A DNA stretch of 64,000 nucleotides from Musa acuminata AAA Group (taxonomy: Eukaryota > Streptophyta > Magnoliopsida > Zingiberales > Musaceae): positions 11,046,501-11,110,500 of the forward strand of contig NC_088327.1 in NCBI RefSeq assembly GCF_036884655.1. The letters are read 5' to 3'. Both the position numbers and the translations under genes were made by a program. Below the pieces are notes generated by a model. The model saw only the letters and a list, made by a program, of their open reading frames with translations, ran no database searches and was not told the origin of the DNA. Positions 22,394-35,200 of the stretch are shown piece by piece; within the stretch, counting starts at the first letter, position 1, and each line of letters starts with the position of its first letter.

Positions 22394-25179
22394 TATAGGA
22401 GATGGGACTGGCCAAACAAAACAACTATAGGAGCTTAGCCACTGTTGGCTGCTACATTGTACGAGCTGGGAGTGGTAAGAGTAGATATAGAAAGTGACGA
22501 CCCCGAAAGATGGTCAGTCTTTCAGTATCATCGTCATCCCAAACACGTGAAGTCTCTGCAAGTGAGCTGGGTGGGCCTTCTCTTAGGGACCCATCCACTG
22601 AAGAAAAAAAGGAAAGCAATTCTCTATTTTCTCCGCCTTTTCTTGACTCTATTTTCACATAGTAACCAACTAATGGAGAAGATAACAAGAAAGAGAGAGA
22701 GAGAGATGATCTCCAGGGATTTGATTCTCCCACTGTGATGTACTTTTGGCATCTTATCCTTACCTTCAATCAAGGCTAGTTTTATGATCGCGGCATGGCA
22801 GTGACTGGGTCATGCTGAGGAAGTGACAAGACATCAAGATAAGCATAATGTTTGGCGTCTATCAGTTGTTGGTTCATGGATCACGGCTTTGTCATTGACC
22901 ATTGAACGCACAAACATGCCAACTTTTGATGCTAAATCATCTCAACCAACCTCCCCACCCCCAAAAAATACATCATGTTCTTGATGATCGTCGTGTGAGT
23001 CCAATTGGACAGGAATTATAACTTGATCTCGGCGGACATGGTGGTGGTCATGTCTTCATGGACTAATGCCAACATTGGAATTATTGGTGGAGAATCAACG
23101 GATCGTTTCTTTAGCATAAAAGAAGACACTCTCTTCTGCAAACAACTAGCGGATTCTCTGGCCAAGTCACGTTAACAAAAGTTACCCGAAAAGGTAATTT
23201 GCACGCCATTGTAATTTCTTATCATACAATCTACTATGGATTTGTTTGTTTCTCAGACGCCTGTTAGGATTCTGTACGTTCTACTGCATCACCTATCTCC
23301 GGCTGCTATCGACAGATCATAGCCGGACGGACAGCGGCGGGGTCCATGAAGGGCAGCGCACGCCGTGACCGAGAGCGGACGATGGTGCGCTTCCGCTCAT
23401 GTGAAGCTGAGGTGAGACCACCACTCCAAGGAAGGGGACGCGTCGCTTTGGCCATATCGACAGCCCCCATGTGAGAGCCACGCCATCCGTGTCTCCTCCT
23501 TGGAACTCTAAACCAGTCGCCCTACGCTATAGATCTCGGGGAGCCACAAGTCCCGCGTCCGAGTATTGCATGTTGTGTACTAACGAACGTAAATGCTCGG
23601 AGATATCATTTTGTTACCGCGTTCTGAGAATATGATGTGATTGGGTGTGGAATATCGAGGCGGCTGTCGATGTGATCGAGCGTGCCGAGGTCGGGATGTT
23701 CGTAGTGATTAAAGTGGATGCAAAAGCGAAGGGCCATCGGGCGCTGGGGCTGCAGGAAAAGGAGATGCCCCGTCCTATAGGGCCCGGAGAAGGATGGTGG
23801 AGTGGAGGCTGTGGACCTGAAGGGGAAGCTGTGACTTCATTTCACGGTGAAACGGTAGGAGGGTGTGAAGGGATATCGGTACTGTTGTCAGTAGGCCGAC
23901 AAGCAAGCTGTAGCTGTTTGACTCGGATCCGGATTTGGGCCTCACTGCTTGTCGTTATTATGCACCAGCCTCGACCATTGTGTTCTTGGGCTACGTAGAA
24001 GAGAGAAGCGGTAGAGAGAGGTGTATTGTGTGTTCTTGGCTTCTCCGCAAGAGTCATGTTTCGTTTTCCACGATATTTCCACCCCCTCAAAACGTGACTT
24101 GCCATTTGGTCCAAGTCATGATGGACGAGGCACGGAATGAGTTGTTCCATCTTTCTTCTCACGGTAGGAGACGACTATCCCGAGGTGGTCTCTGCATGGC
24201 GCATTTCTCACGACTTCGGCATGAATTAGACGATGCCATTTCTCACGATCGAAAGCCATGATTTGCTCGGATTATGATTAGCGTGCATTGGATTCTTTGT
24301 CGGAGAGACGAAACCTTCCTCTCCTTCAAGCACTGTATCGGACGTTGATGCTGATCCCCATCGACGAGGACGCATGCAAGCACCGAGAAGGAGAGACCTC
24401 GTATGTGGCCATACGCCTTCCATTCCTTTTTGTTCTTTTTTTTTTCCACTACGCGAGAGAAACACACATCTTTTTAAAGCGATTCAGAGAGTCCAAAGTG
24501 CTCGATGCTTTGTTTTAGAAAAGCGTAAGCAGCATCAACACCTTTAATAACATTCGACAATGACATTATCCTGTTGCAACATTGGAGATTCTTTCCGTGA
24601 ATTGCTTCCAAAAATTGATTCGTACGCCGGTATTTGCATGGATACTAAGCATGGATGTCAAAGAACTCTCTTACTTGTCACCGCAGTCCTTTCGAACTCC
24701 CTTCACGATCCTTATTCGTGGTGGAAATTACCGAAATAAAAAGGAAAAAATCTATCAGATAAGGTGTGCGTGTTAGATCTACACCTAATAATAGTATGCA
24801 CCACAACGAAGTATATTATCCTGCAGACCAGCGACCCGTAGTGCACGTGAATAGCTTGACATGGTGGGGCAACGAACACGTTTCCTCCTTCCCGTCGTAT
24901 CATCACCCCTCCACCGCCCAAGAGAAGGGCCATCAGCAATTGACCTAATGACGTCACCGTCTTGACGTCATCTGAGCAGGTATGACGTCATCACTTCAGA
25001 TCTATCGCCTCGACAACTTTTCGTTTTCTCCTTTTCTTTTAAAAATTATTTCCTTGTCCGCATAAATAAATAAATAAAAATGTATATTCTGTCAGACGTT
25101 CCTATTTATTTTGTCTGCGAATTCTTTTGCATCCGCTCGCAGAGGAAACGACGGGGAGGGAACAGTCAACCGTTGATCT
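22394..25179. other. Intergenic between divergent XYL1-like and NIMIN-like genes
   Basis: A shared upstream region of about 2.8 kb. The NIMIN-proximal end holds three TGACGTCA boxes (separate entry). Short frames at 23.6-24.8 kb on both strands match nothing I recognise. Confidence 0.55.
24949..24990 (+). promoter_or_regulatory. Triple TGACGTCA (as-1/TGA-factor type) cluster
   Basis: Perfect palindromes TGACGTCA occur at 24949-24956, 24963-24970 and 24983-24990, centre spacings 14 and 20 bp. They lie about 190-230 bp upstream of the ATG at 25180 of a NIMIN-like gene. TGACG is the known core bound by TGA bZIP factors, and NIMIN genes are known salicylate-induced partners of the NPR1-TGA system. 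The link to this gene is inference from position. Confidence 0.8.
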
Positions 25180-25620
25180 ATGGCGACGACGAAGCGGCCG
25201 GGGGGCGATGGGACCGAGGAGGATAGGCGCACGCGGCGGCGCCGGGTGGCGGAGGAGGAGGTCACCGACGACGAGGTCGAGGAGTTCTTCGCCATCCTTC
25301 GCCGAATGCGGGAGGCGGCCAGATTCTTCGCCGCGAGGAGCGGCGGCGAGGCGAAGGGGGAGAGGGAGAGGCAGCGGGCGTGGAGGTGGCGGCCGGCGTT
25401 CGAGAGGGAGGACTTCGAGGAGTCGGGCGGCGCCGTCGATGATGCCGGGAGGAGGAGGAGGAGCAGGAGGAGGGGCGTGGACGCGACGACGGAGACCAGT
25501 GGCGGGAGAGGAAGATCGAGGGAGGTGACCGCGAAGGACGAGGTGGAGGATGCGGTGGCGGAGAACGGGAACCCAGGTCTGTTCCTCGATCTGAACGCCG
25601 AGCCCGCCCACGAAGAATGA
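25180..25620 (+). CDS. NIMIN: NIMIN/NRR-like NPR1-interacting repressor, copy 1
   Basis: Intronless, 146 aa. It begins with a basic region (RRTRRRR, about 17-22, a likely nuclear signal). The signature TDDEVEEFFAILRRMRE (about 29-45) matches the D-E-V-E-E-F-F-A-I-L motif of NIMIN2/NRR proteins, which contacts NPR1/NH1. A second shared block, WRPAFEREDF, follows at about 69-78. The protein ends with LFLDLNAEP, an EAR-type (DLN) repression motif. The expected role is a nuclear repressor that tunes NPR1-dependent salicylate responses. A paralogue lies 2.25 kb downstream on the same strand. The antisense frames across the gene are GC-rich shadows. The assignment rests on motifs; weak points are the short length and low-complexity middle. 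Confidence 0.85.
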   Translation: MATTKRPGGDGTEEDRRTRRRRVAEEEVTDDEVEEFFAILRRMREAARFFAARSGGEAKGERERQRAWRWRPAFEREDFEESGGAVDDAGRRRRSRRRGVDATTETSGGRGRSREVTAKDEVEDAVAENGNPGLFLDLNAEPAHEE

Positions 25621-27871
25621 CCGAACTGTGAGCCTCGGCGGCGGCGGTGACGGAACGGGGCGGTCTCCTCATCCTTTTAATGCATGTTAAGCTTAATTTC
25701 CGGTGTTATTTCGGTGTGGCTTGACTTGGTAACCATTCCGACGCAAAGTTCATGTTGCTCGAAGTGGATTTGGTATTCGTGACATCTTCCTTTGTCGTTG
25801 TGTTTCCCTTTTATTTAGGTAAAGGTGTGTGTTTCTCTTAGTTATCAGTGCGAACCCACCGCCTGTATAGGATTCCGTCATTCATCTTCTTCGTTCATGT
25901 GCACCGCCACTCTTCCGAATGCCTCCAACCCTTTTATGTGTAATCTCATCTGAATCTTCTTGCTCACAGTACTGTATTTATATTACTATCTCTCTCTCTC
26001 TCTCTCTCGGGTGTGGACAAAGAACTATCTTTAATTCTTGTATCGTTTGCTATCTCGATTAGTGTCATTCCATCCAAAGCTCAAATCTATACAGGTGACT
26101 GCCTATGACATAACTCTTTGAAGAACAATAGTATTTCGAACACAAATTCTCTAGGAGAGGCGGAAACAAAAATCATTCGTCCATATTCGAAGATCAACAC
26201 AGCTTTTGTTGACGAATTCGCAGGTACGTTTCTCCTCCCCAAAGAAATGAGAGAATCCCACATATTTGCGCTTGCTTCAGCTTCGTAATGAACAGTTGAC
26301 AAGACACGGGTTGTTTGATTCTAGAAGACTGGTTATTCACCTTTTGGATTCGGAGTTATCGAAGCTTGACACTATTAATGTCTTTGCAAGAAAGAAATTT
26401 CATGATAAATCAATTAGTGATCCATTAAAGTTAAATTACCTTATTATTAATCGGAATTTGGGGGGTGAAAAACGAGTATTTGGTTCGAGTTTAGATGGGA
26501 TCGAGATAATTAAATTATTAGTCTGGTTAGGGGTGTAATTTCGTTTTCTTTTCCGATTTGGTCATGACCTATCTTACGAAGTAAGTAGCGAAGGTGGGAC
26601 CCTTGGATGCCCCGAGTCAGTTCGAGACGAACATTTGGCGATTAAAGAATTAATCTACGCATAGAACCAAACGAATTGTACGTTTAGTTTATACGATAGA
26701 CGCAACGCGCCGACCGGATTCTCTCGGCCTTCCTTAAACCGTCTACGTTTGGACCGGGTCATTCTATTTGTTCTTTGTGGGTGGTAGACCCGTGGAATGC
26801 TGACGTGATACACAGTACATCAGGTGGAAGGGGAATCACATTCTCTCTCTTACGTGTGTCTACATGTAAAGGTATTCTTTGACTCTTTAATTATTACGAT
26901 TTTCGATAAATATAATTTCAAGTAGGTTAGACTACGATAAATATTATTATGATTTCAATTATTCGAAATCAAAAATCGTAACTGGATCAATTTTGGAATC
27001 GAAACTGAAACTAATCGTTCTGGTTTCGATTCAAACGGTTGATTTTTTTAGTAAATATTAAAAATTAATTTTATGTAAAAAAATTAAAGTTACATAATTG
27101 ATGATTTAAATTGGTTCGATTTCGATTTTAGTCCGATTCAATTTTGATCTAAGTTAAACAATAATTAAATCTGATTTAAAGGGAGCAGTTTGATTCAATT
27201 TTGATTTTAACTCAATTCGATTTTGATTCAAATCGATAAATAATCAAGCTATTAACATCCATAATATTAAAGGATGGTGTCTCAAATGACGAGGCTTCCT
27301 AGAATCATCTCATGGACGATAAGGAACGAGGAAATAGTTACAACGATAACAAAGGTGTTATGATATTACGATGGAACAAAGATGGTTAACAAGAGTGAGG
27401 ATACGCTTGAGAACTTTAGTGACCTCTACGAGGACAGGGAATAGTCATAAGAGGCGGAGATAGCAAGATGAAAATAATAAATAGAAATACGAAAGACAAT
27501 AACAATAGGACAAAAGTGACGAGATGCTAAAGATAATAATGATAAGGTGTGGGTCAAGATAAAATAATAAAGTTGAAGCGTTTTGAATGAATAAAGTAAA
27601 AGTGATACGCGGCTGAAAATAATAAAAATTTAAGGGTTTTTTTGTAGGGGAGTGTAAATTTAACTAAAAGAACTATGAAATTTAGTTGTTAGCGTTATTT
27701 CTTTTCCGTTATGCAGTTCGTAGTTACCGCTGAATTAATCTATACGTCACCACTGGTTGATCCGTTTTAATTATTGTCGTCATCCATTCACACCGATTGA
27801 AGAATAGAAACAAACTCTGTTGCTCTCCTTTTCTGGCCTTCTCCATTCTTCCTCCGTCTCCCGTCCGTAAG
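25621..27871. other. Spacer between the two NIMIN-like genes
   Basis: AT-rich DNA. A CT run lies near 25989-26008. The stretch at 26990-27240 is rich in gattcaatttt-like words and reads as degenerate simple sequence. It lacks the TGACGTCA cluster seen before copy 1; only one acgtca core is visible near 27746. Confidence 0.55.
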
Positions 27872-28321
27872 ATGGAACCGTCGAATCGGAAGAGGAGAGT
27901 AGGCGGCGACGACGACGGCCGTCCGCCGTCGAGACCGCGACCGTCGTCCCCGCAGCGGCTCCATGACAGGCGTCGGGCGGCGACGGACGACGAGGTCGAG
28001 GAGTTCTTCGCCATCCTCCGCCGAACGCGCGATGCGCTGCGGTGCCTCGTCTCCCGGCCAAGGCCGGCGCCCACGTCGACGAGGTGGAGCCCGGAGTTCG
28101 CGTGGGAGGACTTCGCCGGGCACGGCACCACAAAAGACGACGGCGACACGGGTGTGGCCGCGGAGCAGAGGCCGCCGGCTTCGACGGATCCGGCCGGACC
28201 TGCGGATATCGTCGCACCGAGGCTCCTCGATCTCAACGCCGACCCGGATCCCGAGAGCCGGGCAGCGGTGAGTCCTCATCCCGGTGCAGCTACCGCCCCC
28301 TGGGCTCGAGCGCTCGCTTAA
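27872..28321 (+). CDS. NIMIN: NIMIN/NRR-like NPR1-interacting repressor, copy 2
   Basis: Intronless as read, 149 aa, start at MEPSNRKRRV. It repeats the layout of copy 1: basic N-terminus, TDDEVEEFFAILRRTRD (about 38-54), WSPEFAWEDF (about 72-81), and LLDLNADP (about 118-125) as EAR-type motif. It therefore looks like a tandem duplicate. The rest of the sequence has diverged strongly, so the duplication is old. Copy 2 continues about 25 residues past the EAR motif, while copy 1 ends just after it. A consensus donor (GCG|GTGAGT) lies in that tail at about 28267, so the true C-terminus could be spliced and differ. An upstream in-frame ATG at 27797 would add 25 residues and looks like leader. 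Confidence 0.83.
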   Translation: MEPSNRKRRVGGDDDGRPPSRPRPSSPQRLHDRRRAATDDEVEEFFAILRRTRDALRCLVSRPRPAPTSTRWSPEFAWEDFAGHGTTKDDGDTGVAAEQRPPASTDPAGPADIVAPRLLDLNADPDPESRAAVSPHPGAATAPWARALA

Positions 28322-31300
28322 TTCCTTCAGGTCACATCGACTCACAAGCGGTAACCTCACCTCTCGTTTGCCTTTCTAAGATACTATACATCGTCTGAAT
28401 GAATAAGGGGTTGCGTAGCCCTATCTACCTTTACAATCTTTAATCGAATAAAATGGTCAAATCCTTATTGGATTATCTTCCTTTGTCCAAATTGATCTTT
28501 ATTTTTCTGATACTTTTGTTCTAGTGGATGAAATTGTTAATTCATTATTTGCACCACCGCATATGTCTCATTAGATTGTATAGTGCAGTGAACATCTCAT
28601 TAATAAACTAATGGACCTTTTTCGTTTATTTCTTAATGAAAGCATGTTATATATACAAGCAATTGTGAGAACCTTAATTTATTTTCATTGTTCGATGATC
28701 TTACTAGTGAGTTCTATCAGATCCAACACCTTCCTCTTGATTCATGCTCAGGTCGACTTTTCCCTTCCTTCCGGCTCAAATTTCTACTGATCATTAGTCA
28801 TTCGTCCCAGTAATAGTATCTAACTGCAAGTGTTTACTGCAGTAGTTTCTCAAGAATCATGCAGGGTAGGTGGCAATAGTATCAACAACATGGGCAACTT
28901 GATTTGTAGGACGAAAAACTTGACGGATACTTATAATTAATGTGCATCAACATGTCTTGGTAACTGAGCTTAAAGGCCATGAAGAGGTGGTTTGTGCGAT
29001 CAGGGGCTTGCTCTAGAAATGCCAGTAAGCCATACACAAAGGCAAATGGAATGGATGGATAGAGCACTAAATAGTAGAAGAACTAATGCCACTGATGGTA
29101 GTACAATATATAGCTGATTAGCTTCTTTTTTTTCTTTTCCTAGGAAAAGTCTGATTGGGTTTGATTATTCTCTAAACTATTATATTCATAAAGTTTTATG
29201 ATCTTGTGAGCTTTGCTTAATGTAGTATGAGCCAAGTGGGCATTATCTTATGGCTTGTTTTGGTGGTTGGGTCAACAGGAAGACCAGTCTTCATCTGCAG
29301 AGTGGCCAAGTCATCACAACTAAAAAGTATGCGTCACTCGTCACGACTAGGGAAGACGGTCTTATTTAAATCGACTAGATAATATGCTGTCCTTGCTGTT
29401 GGGTAGGGTTGAAAAGAACAATAAAAAATCAATGAAGAAATCAATAAAAAAATGAATAATTAAAAGAATATATTAAAAAATCGATGTAAGATTAATATGA
29501 TTTGATAAATTCTTATCTATATCTACAATGTTTTTACTTGTTCAATCACAGTAAAAACAATTGATGACATCCTTATTTAATCTCTAATCATTGAATCCTT
29601 TAAGCTATGATATTATTTTGTTGGGGAGGGAGATAAAAAAAATCTAAAACCAGAAACCAAAAAGGAATTCATCAAAAAATAATAATTAAAATAATATATC
29701 CTAAGGTCGACGCATGATTAACATAGTTCGACAAATCCCTTTCTACATCCATGAAAAAAAATCAGATCATTTGATATGTGAGATCAATTACAAGATTTTT
29801 GAGTTATCCCTATGCAAGTTCAATTCCTTTTGTTCACCTCTTACGTAAACTTAAAGAATGCTTTCAGTTCTCTCTAGAAGCCTTAGAGATTATCACCCTT
29901 ATGAGCACTCAAAGTATCTTGACTCTTTCTCTCATCAAAACTCTTAAGGCTCTATATTTATAGAAACAAATATCGATTCACTAAGGAGTTTTAATTTAAT
30001 TTAAATATAACTAAAATTCCTAAAAATGTTTATCATGATGAGTAGTCTGTCCACTGCCTCCTGATCTCAAGTTCCTGGAAATTTTTGCTAAATTTCTCTT
30101 CATGTTGCAGCCCTCTTCTTCTTTGTATTAGTAACTGAAGCAGATATTACAAGGGCTCCTGCATTATTGTTTGTGTGCAGCTATCACATATTCACAGTTC
30201 AATGAAATGAAATAGTTCTATACCCATCTTTCTGATGCGACCAAGATCTGCATATTTCCTGTCAAATATATGCTTATATTTTTCATGTTTGGAAAAATCT
30301 GATTGCCTAAAACAATCATCCGAAGAATCTCCAACTCCAGCAGTTGTTTCAGGCATCTGTCTACTTGGATCAACGGGAATACCTCTGCTGTTAACCTATT
30401 ACATTCTTTAGGAATCTTCATGTTTCTTTGGAGTCCACATGCTATGTCTTTTACGAAGAGATGCTCTAGCTTTCCATAAAAACTAGTCATTGCTTCTTCT
30501 CTTCTGCTGTAGAAACCCGTCTTTTTCCTATGTGTTTTCTGTGTGAATTTGGTTTGGTTTGGAAGACTTTGACACTAGAAAACGAAGGTGGACCAGTGGG
30601 TCGAACGTCGTCGCATGCAATCTTGTCTGCGAGAAAGACATGCTACATAAATCTTTCTTTTTATGCTGCTCAAAATCCGTGTTTGAATCACATGGTTCCT
30701 TAACTGGTTGGGATCCGACGAGGGCGTGTTGCGTGGTGTCATGGTATGCCCGTGAATTCATGGAACCGATGCCCATGGCTGGTTGGTCAAGATGACTCTC
30801 AGGTCCTCTGAGAGAGAGAGAGAGAGAGAGAGACTTATCTTTAGGGTGAGTCAGCTGTCTTTTCCGATAGTAATGGTGCTTAAATGTCGCACAGGCATTA
30901 AGTCAGCAAACGCAGGCCTGCAACCACGTCAAAGTAACAACGTTGTACAAGCAGTAGGTATTGGGGGATTCGAGACCAGTCTCATGTTCGGGCCACTCGC
31001 TACGTTGCTTACATTGAAAGCGTCAGACAGCAATATCAATTATTTCTTTGACTTTTAGAGATATTACCTCCCAATCTTCTCTCCATCATCCAGTAGTCCG
31101 TCGGAAAGTGGCATCTTCCCAACCATTTCAATCTCACCACATGCTTCCGAATTCCGAGTAAGAGACTTCCTTGGAGTACATCAATTTCAAACAGTTTCAG
31201 AGCTCATTTTAGAATCGTCAGTCAGTTTCGATTATAATTTAATTATAATAAATTAATATATTTAATAAAATTTAAATTTAGGCCATTAAATCTTGAATTT

Positions 31301-32249
31301 GAAATCGCTATGTCATAAAATTCATTTTATGTCTTAATTTTTGTTGTCAATTTGGAATACCCGTAAGACCTGATTCTGGATTTTGCCATGGGCGACGAGG
31401 TTAGGGCTTAAAAGAAGGTACGTATGTACTAAGCAGGCCTTTGCGTTTGTGTCAGTCTGGAACCCATGTGCTTCCCATGTGTTAGACCAGCACCCATAGC
31501 AGGCACAGAGCGAAAGAACAGAAGGGTGGAAGCCATTCCATTCCATGACGTACCACAAAAGTGGATGAGCATTAGGTTCCTTTTTCTTTTTCCGAAATAT
31601 TATATTTATTAATTTATTAGATAACTCGAGTTGCCCTTGGTACCTGATGCCCACCTGCTGTTGCCTGTTCTCCTACAGTTGACGGATTATTCTTCTTTTT
31701 TCGTAGCGACACTCTGGATTCCGGTGTCCCGAGTGTGGTTGCAAGATAAAAAGTACTGTTGATTCATGAGAAGTCCTCGCTACATGCAAATGAGGAAGAC
31801 GAAGCGGCTTCTACGATGGTTTCCAAGGCGTCATCTTGGAACCCTCCCATCGTGTTTCTGTGTCATCAAATCGGACGGTTGCAAATGGGCTTGTTGAGGC
31901 CCAGTATGCCCTACCTTTTACCCCAACCCTACGATCCATCATCCATCGGCTGCCGCGCACCGCATCAAACAAAGACCGCATGATCAAGTGTCTCGATCCA
32001 CCCACGCATCCCACGAGCGGGCCAGTACTCGGGAGCCACGTCGTAGGTGGGTCCCGGGACTGTGTGAATAGACACCGCGCTACATGCTTGCATCGCCTTA
32101 TTCCCTACTTTACTCTTTTTACATCCACACATTCACACTCTTTTTCTACTTCGCACACTCGCTCTCTCTCGAGTCTGTTGCTTTCTTGTTGAGAAAGAGA
32201 AAGAGAAGAGAGGGAGGAGGAGAGTTGGGTTGGGTCTCGGCGGCGGAGA
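28322..32249. other. Intergenic, no gene recognised
   Basis: AT-rich with short frames only. It holds a GA microsatellite at about 30809-30832. A 90-codon minus-strand frame at 30218-30490 shows no domain I know. Upstream of the DUF1218 gene the DNA turns CT-rich (32.09-32.19 kb), as expected of a 5' leader. Confidence 0.5.
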
Positions 32250-35200
32250 ATGGAAGAGAAGGGGTCGATGCTGGTGCAGATCCTTGCGGTCGCCCTCTGC
32301 CTCACTGCCTTCGGTTTCGCCATCGCCGCCGAACGCCGCAGGAGCACCGTAACTGATCACTCCCTCCTCTTCTTTCTCCCACTTTATGCTTTGTTCCCTC
32401 GATCCCTCTTTCGTATCGGGTGCCAATGCCTCCGATAGTTGGACGGGATGTTAATCTGGCTTCTGTTTCCTCTGTTCCTGTATTCGTTGCGGAATCAGAT
32501 AGAACCTCTAGATCTTGCTTCTTGAAGACGTGGTTTCGAGTTTCGTAGTCGGTGGTCGGCTAGTCGTTCGACAAGAATGTAGAGTAGCAGATCGGGATTC
32601 TTGTGTTGGTTACATGAAATTAATTTAGTGGTTTAGTCATTAAACGCTACATTCTTGTGTTCTTGCATCTGCATGATTCTTAGTAGTACATCACTACTGT
32701 TTCTGTATATTAAATTTCTTACTCTTGACACACAAGGTATTATGAGATTGACCCATGATCAAGAGCTCTCCATGGCCTCAAAGTAAAGTAGATGAGAAAA
32801 TTATTTGAGGAACAAAGGGTTTTTAGGATCCTCCTATTGGTGATTTGGACATCCTCATGTGGATTGTTCTCTTTTTTCGAGTGAGGGCTTGCATCAGCTC
32901 AGACAAGTGTTGCTACCTCTCTCATTGTTGACATCCAGCGTAGGCAAACCATGGTAAAAACCTAGCTCAATGTGCAGGCGGTAGCCTAGGTGGCATAATC
33001 AATACGAAGTAGCTATCAATGATTTGGGTACATTGATGACAAAAAAATTGGGCATATGAAGCATTTACAAGATTTGAAGCTTAGGATGCAGATAGAACGT
33101 TGGCGACATGTGGATGACGTTAGAGACTGAGCAATAATCAATTTCCATTTCTGTTGATTTGCTCAAGCAGGTGCTGACAAGATTGTGCATGGCAGGTGTT
33201 CTGAAGGACATCTAGGAGTCACTAAAATTAATGCTTGGCTCGGAATTAAAAAAAAACAAGAAGAGCTTTTAAAATTCTGGTTCAGATTTGTATATCTGTA
33301 TAATGAGGAGTGATTGTCTCCATGGATGCTGCTTTGTTTTTAAGGTTCAAAGGCCAACAAGATTTCCCCAGTAACATACTGCAACAATCTCAAACAAATA
33401 CTGAGAATCTTTTCATTTCTTTAGTTAATTTGATCCTCATTATATTAGTCTATATCTGGTGGATTCATAATGTTTTGTATTTTCCTCTTATTTGTTGCCT
33501 TTTTGTCAATTTGGTAGTAGTGTAGCTGAGGACTTCTGTTTCCCCAGTAACATACTGCACCTATCTCAAACAAATACTGAGAATCTTTTTGTTTCTTTAG
33601 TTAATTCGATCCTCATTATATTAGCCTATATCTGGTGGATACTTAATGTATTGTATTTTTCCTCTTATTTGTTGCCTTTTTGTCAATTTGGTAGTAGTTC
33701 AGCTGAGGATTTCTGTTTCCCTAGTAACATACTGCACCTATCTCAAACAAATACTGAGAATCTTTTCATTTCTTTAGTTAATTTGATCCTCATTATATTA
33801 GTCTATATCTGGTGGATACATAATGTTTTGTATTTTCCTCTTATTTGTTGCCTTTTTGTCAATTTGGTAGTAGTGTAGCGGAGGATTTCTGTTTCCCCAG
33901 TAACATACTGCACCTATCTCAAACAAATACTGAGAATCTTTTTGTTTCTTAAGTTAATTTGATCCTCATTATATTAGCCTATATCTGGTGGATACTTTAT
34001 GTATTGTATTTTTCCTCTTATTTGTTGTCTTTTTGTCAATTAGGTAGTAGTTCAGCTGAGGATTTCTGTTTCCCCAGTAACATACTGCACCTATCTCAAA
34101 CAAATACTGAGAATCATTTCATTTCTTTAGTTAATTTGATCCTCATTATATTAGTCTATATCTGGTGGATACATAATGTTTTGTATTTTCCTTTTATTTG
34201 TTACCTTTTTGTCAATTTGGTAGTAGTGTAGCTGAGAATTTCTGTTTCCCCAGTAACATACTGCACCTATCTCAAACAAATACTGAGAATCTTTTCATTT
34301 CTTTAGTTAATTTGATCCTCATTATATTATCCTATATCTGGTGGATACTTAATGTATTGTATTTTTCCTCTTATTTGTTGCCTTTTTGTCAATTTGGTAA
34401 TAGTGTAGCTGAGGATTTCTGTTTCCCCAGTTACATACTGCGCCTATCTCAAACAAATACTGAGAATCTTTTCATTTCTTTAGTTAATTTGATCAACATT
34501 ATATTAGCCTATATCTGGTGGATGTATTTTTCCTCTTATTTGTTGCTTTTTTGTCAATTTGGTAGTAGTGTAGCTGAGGATTTCTGTTAAAATTATGGGC
34601 ATTTTTTTCTTTGTAATTTTGGATGCTCACAAGTTTGCCATGATTTGTTGATTAGCTGCAACCTTAATCTGGAAGCATGTCCTCAAATTTTCTTTTAAGT
34701 TAGTAAATATATGAGTGTTATTTTCTCAGTTTGTGCTTTATGAAAGTAAAATGCAACTAGTTTGGGCTTGCGGGTCCTTTTGACTTATTATTTAATATCT
34801 CTGGGTAAACTGCAAATTCTGTTCAGAAGTATGTGCCAGACCAATGTGTTTTAATGACTTGTAAAACATAGTCTCCTGTCTTCTTGCATTCAATATATCC
34901 CTTTTCTCATTGTTGCTCTGAGGTCCAAGTTCATGTCTTTTCCTCATGACAGGGTACCATAGAGACGGACAAGTTCAATGCCACTTATTGCGTTTATGAT
35001 TCAGATGTAGCTACAGGTTATGGAGTTGGTGCTTTCTTGTTCCTTCTGTCCAGCCAATCACTACTTATGGGTGTCACAAAATGCATGTGTTTTGGCAAAC
35101 CTTTAGCTCCTGGTGGAAATAGAGCGTGGTCGATAATATATTTTGCCTCTTCATGGTACCTTCCTTGCTGATAGGTCTCATTTTATATATAATCATTGAT

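Noticed and set aside
25102..25672. Pro/Arg-rich minus-strand frames over NIMIN copy 1
   Set aside because: GC-rich shadows of the plus-strand gene.
30218..30490. 90-codon minus-strand frame
   Set aside because: Sensible-looking composition but no domain, no promoter and no neighbouring exons that I could join.
33310..34590. Several 70-130 codon frames that look alike
   Set aside because: They are the ~176-bp intronic repeat read in frame; they lie inside an intron and repeat the same peptide.
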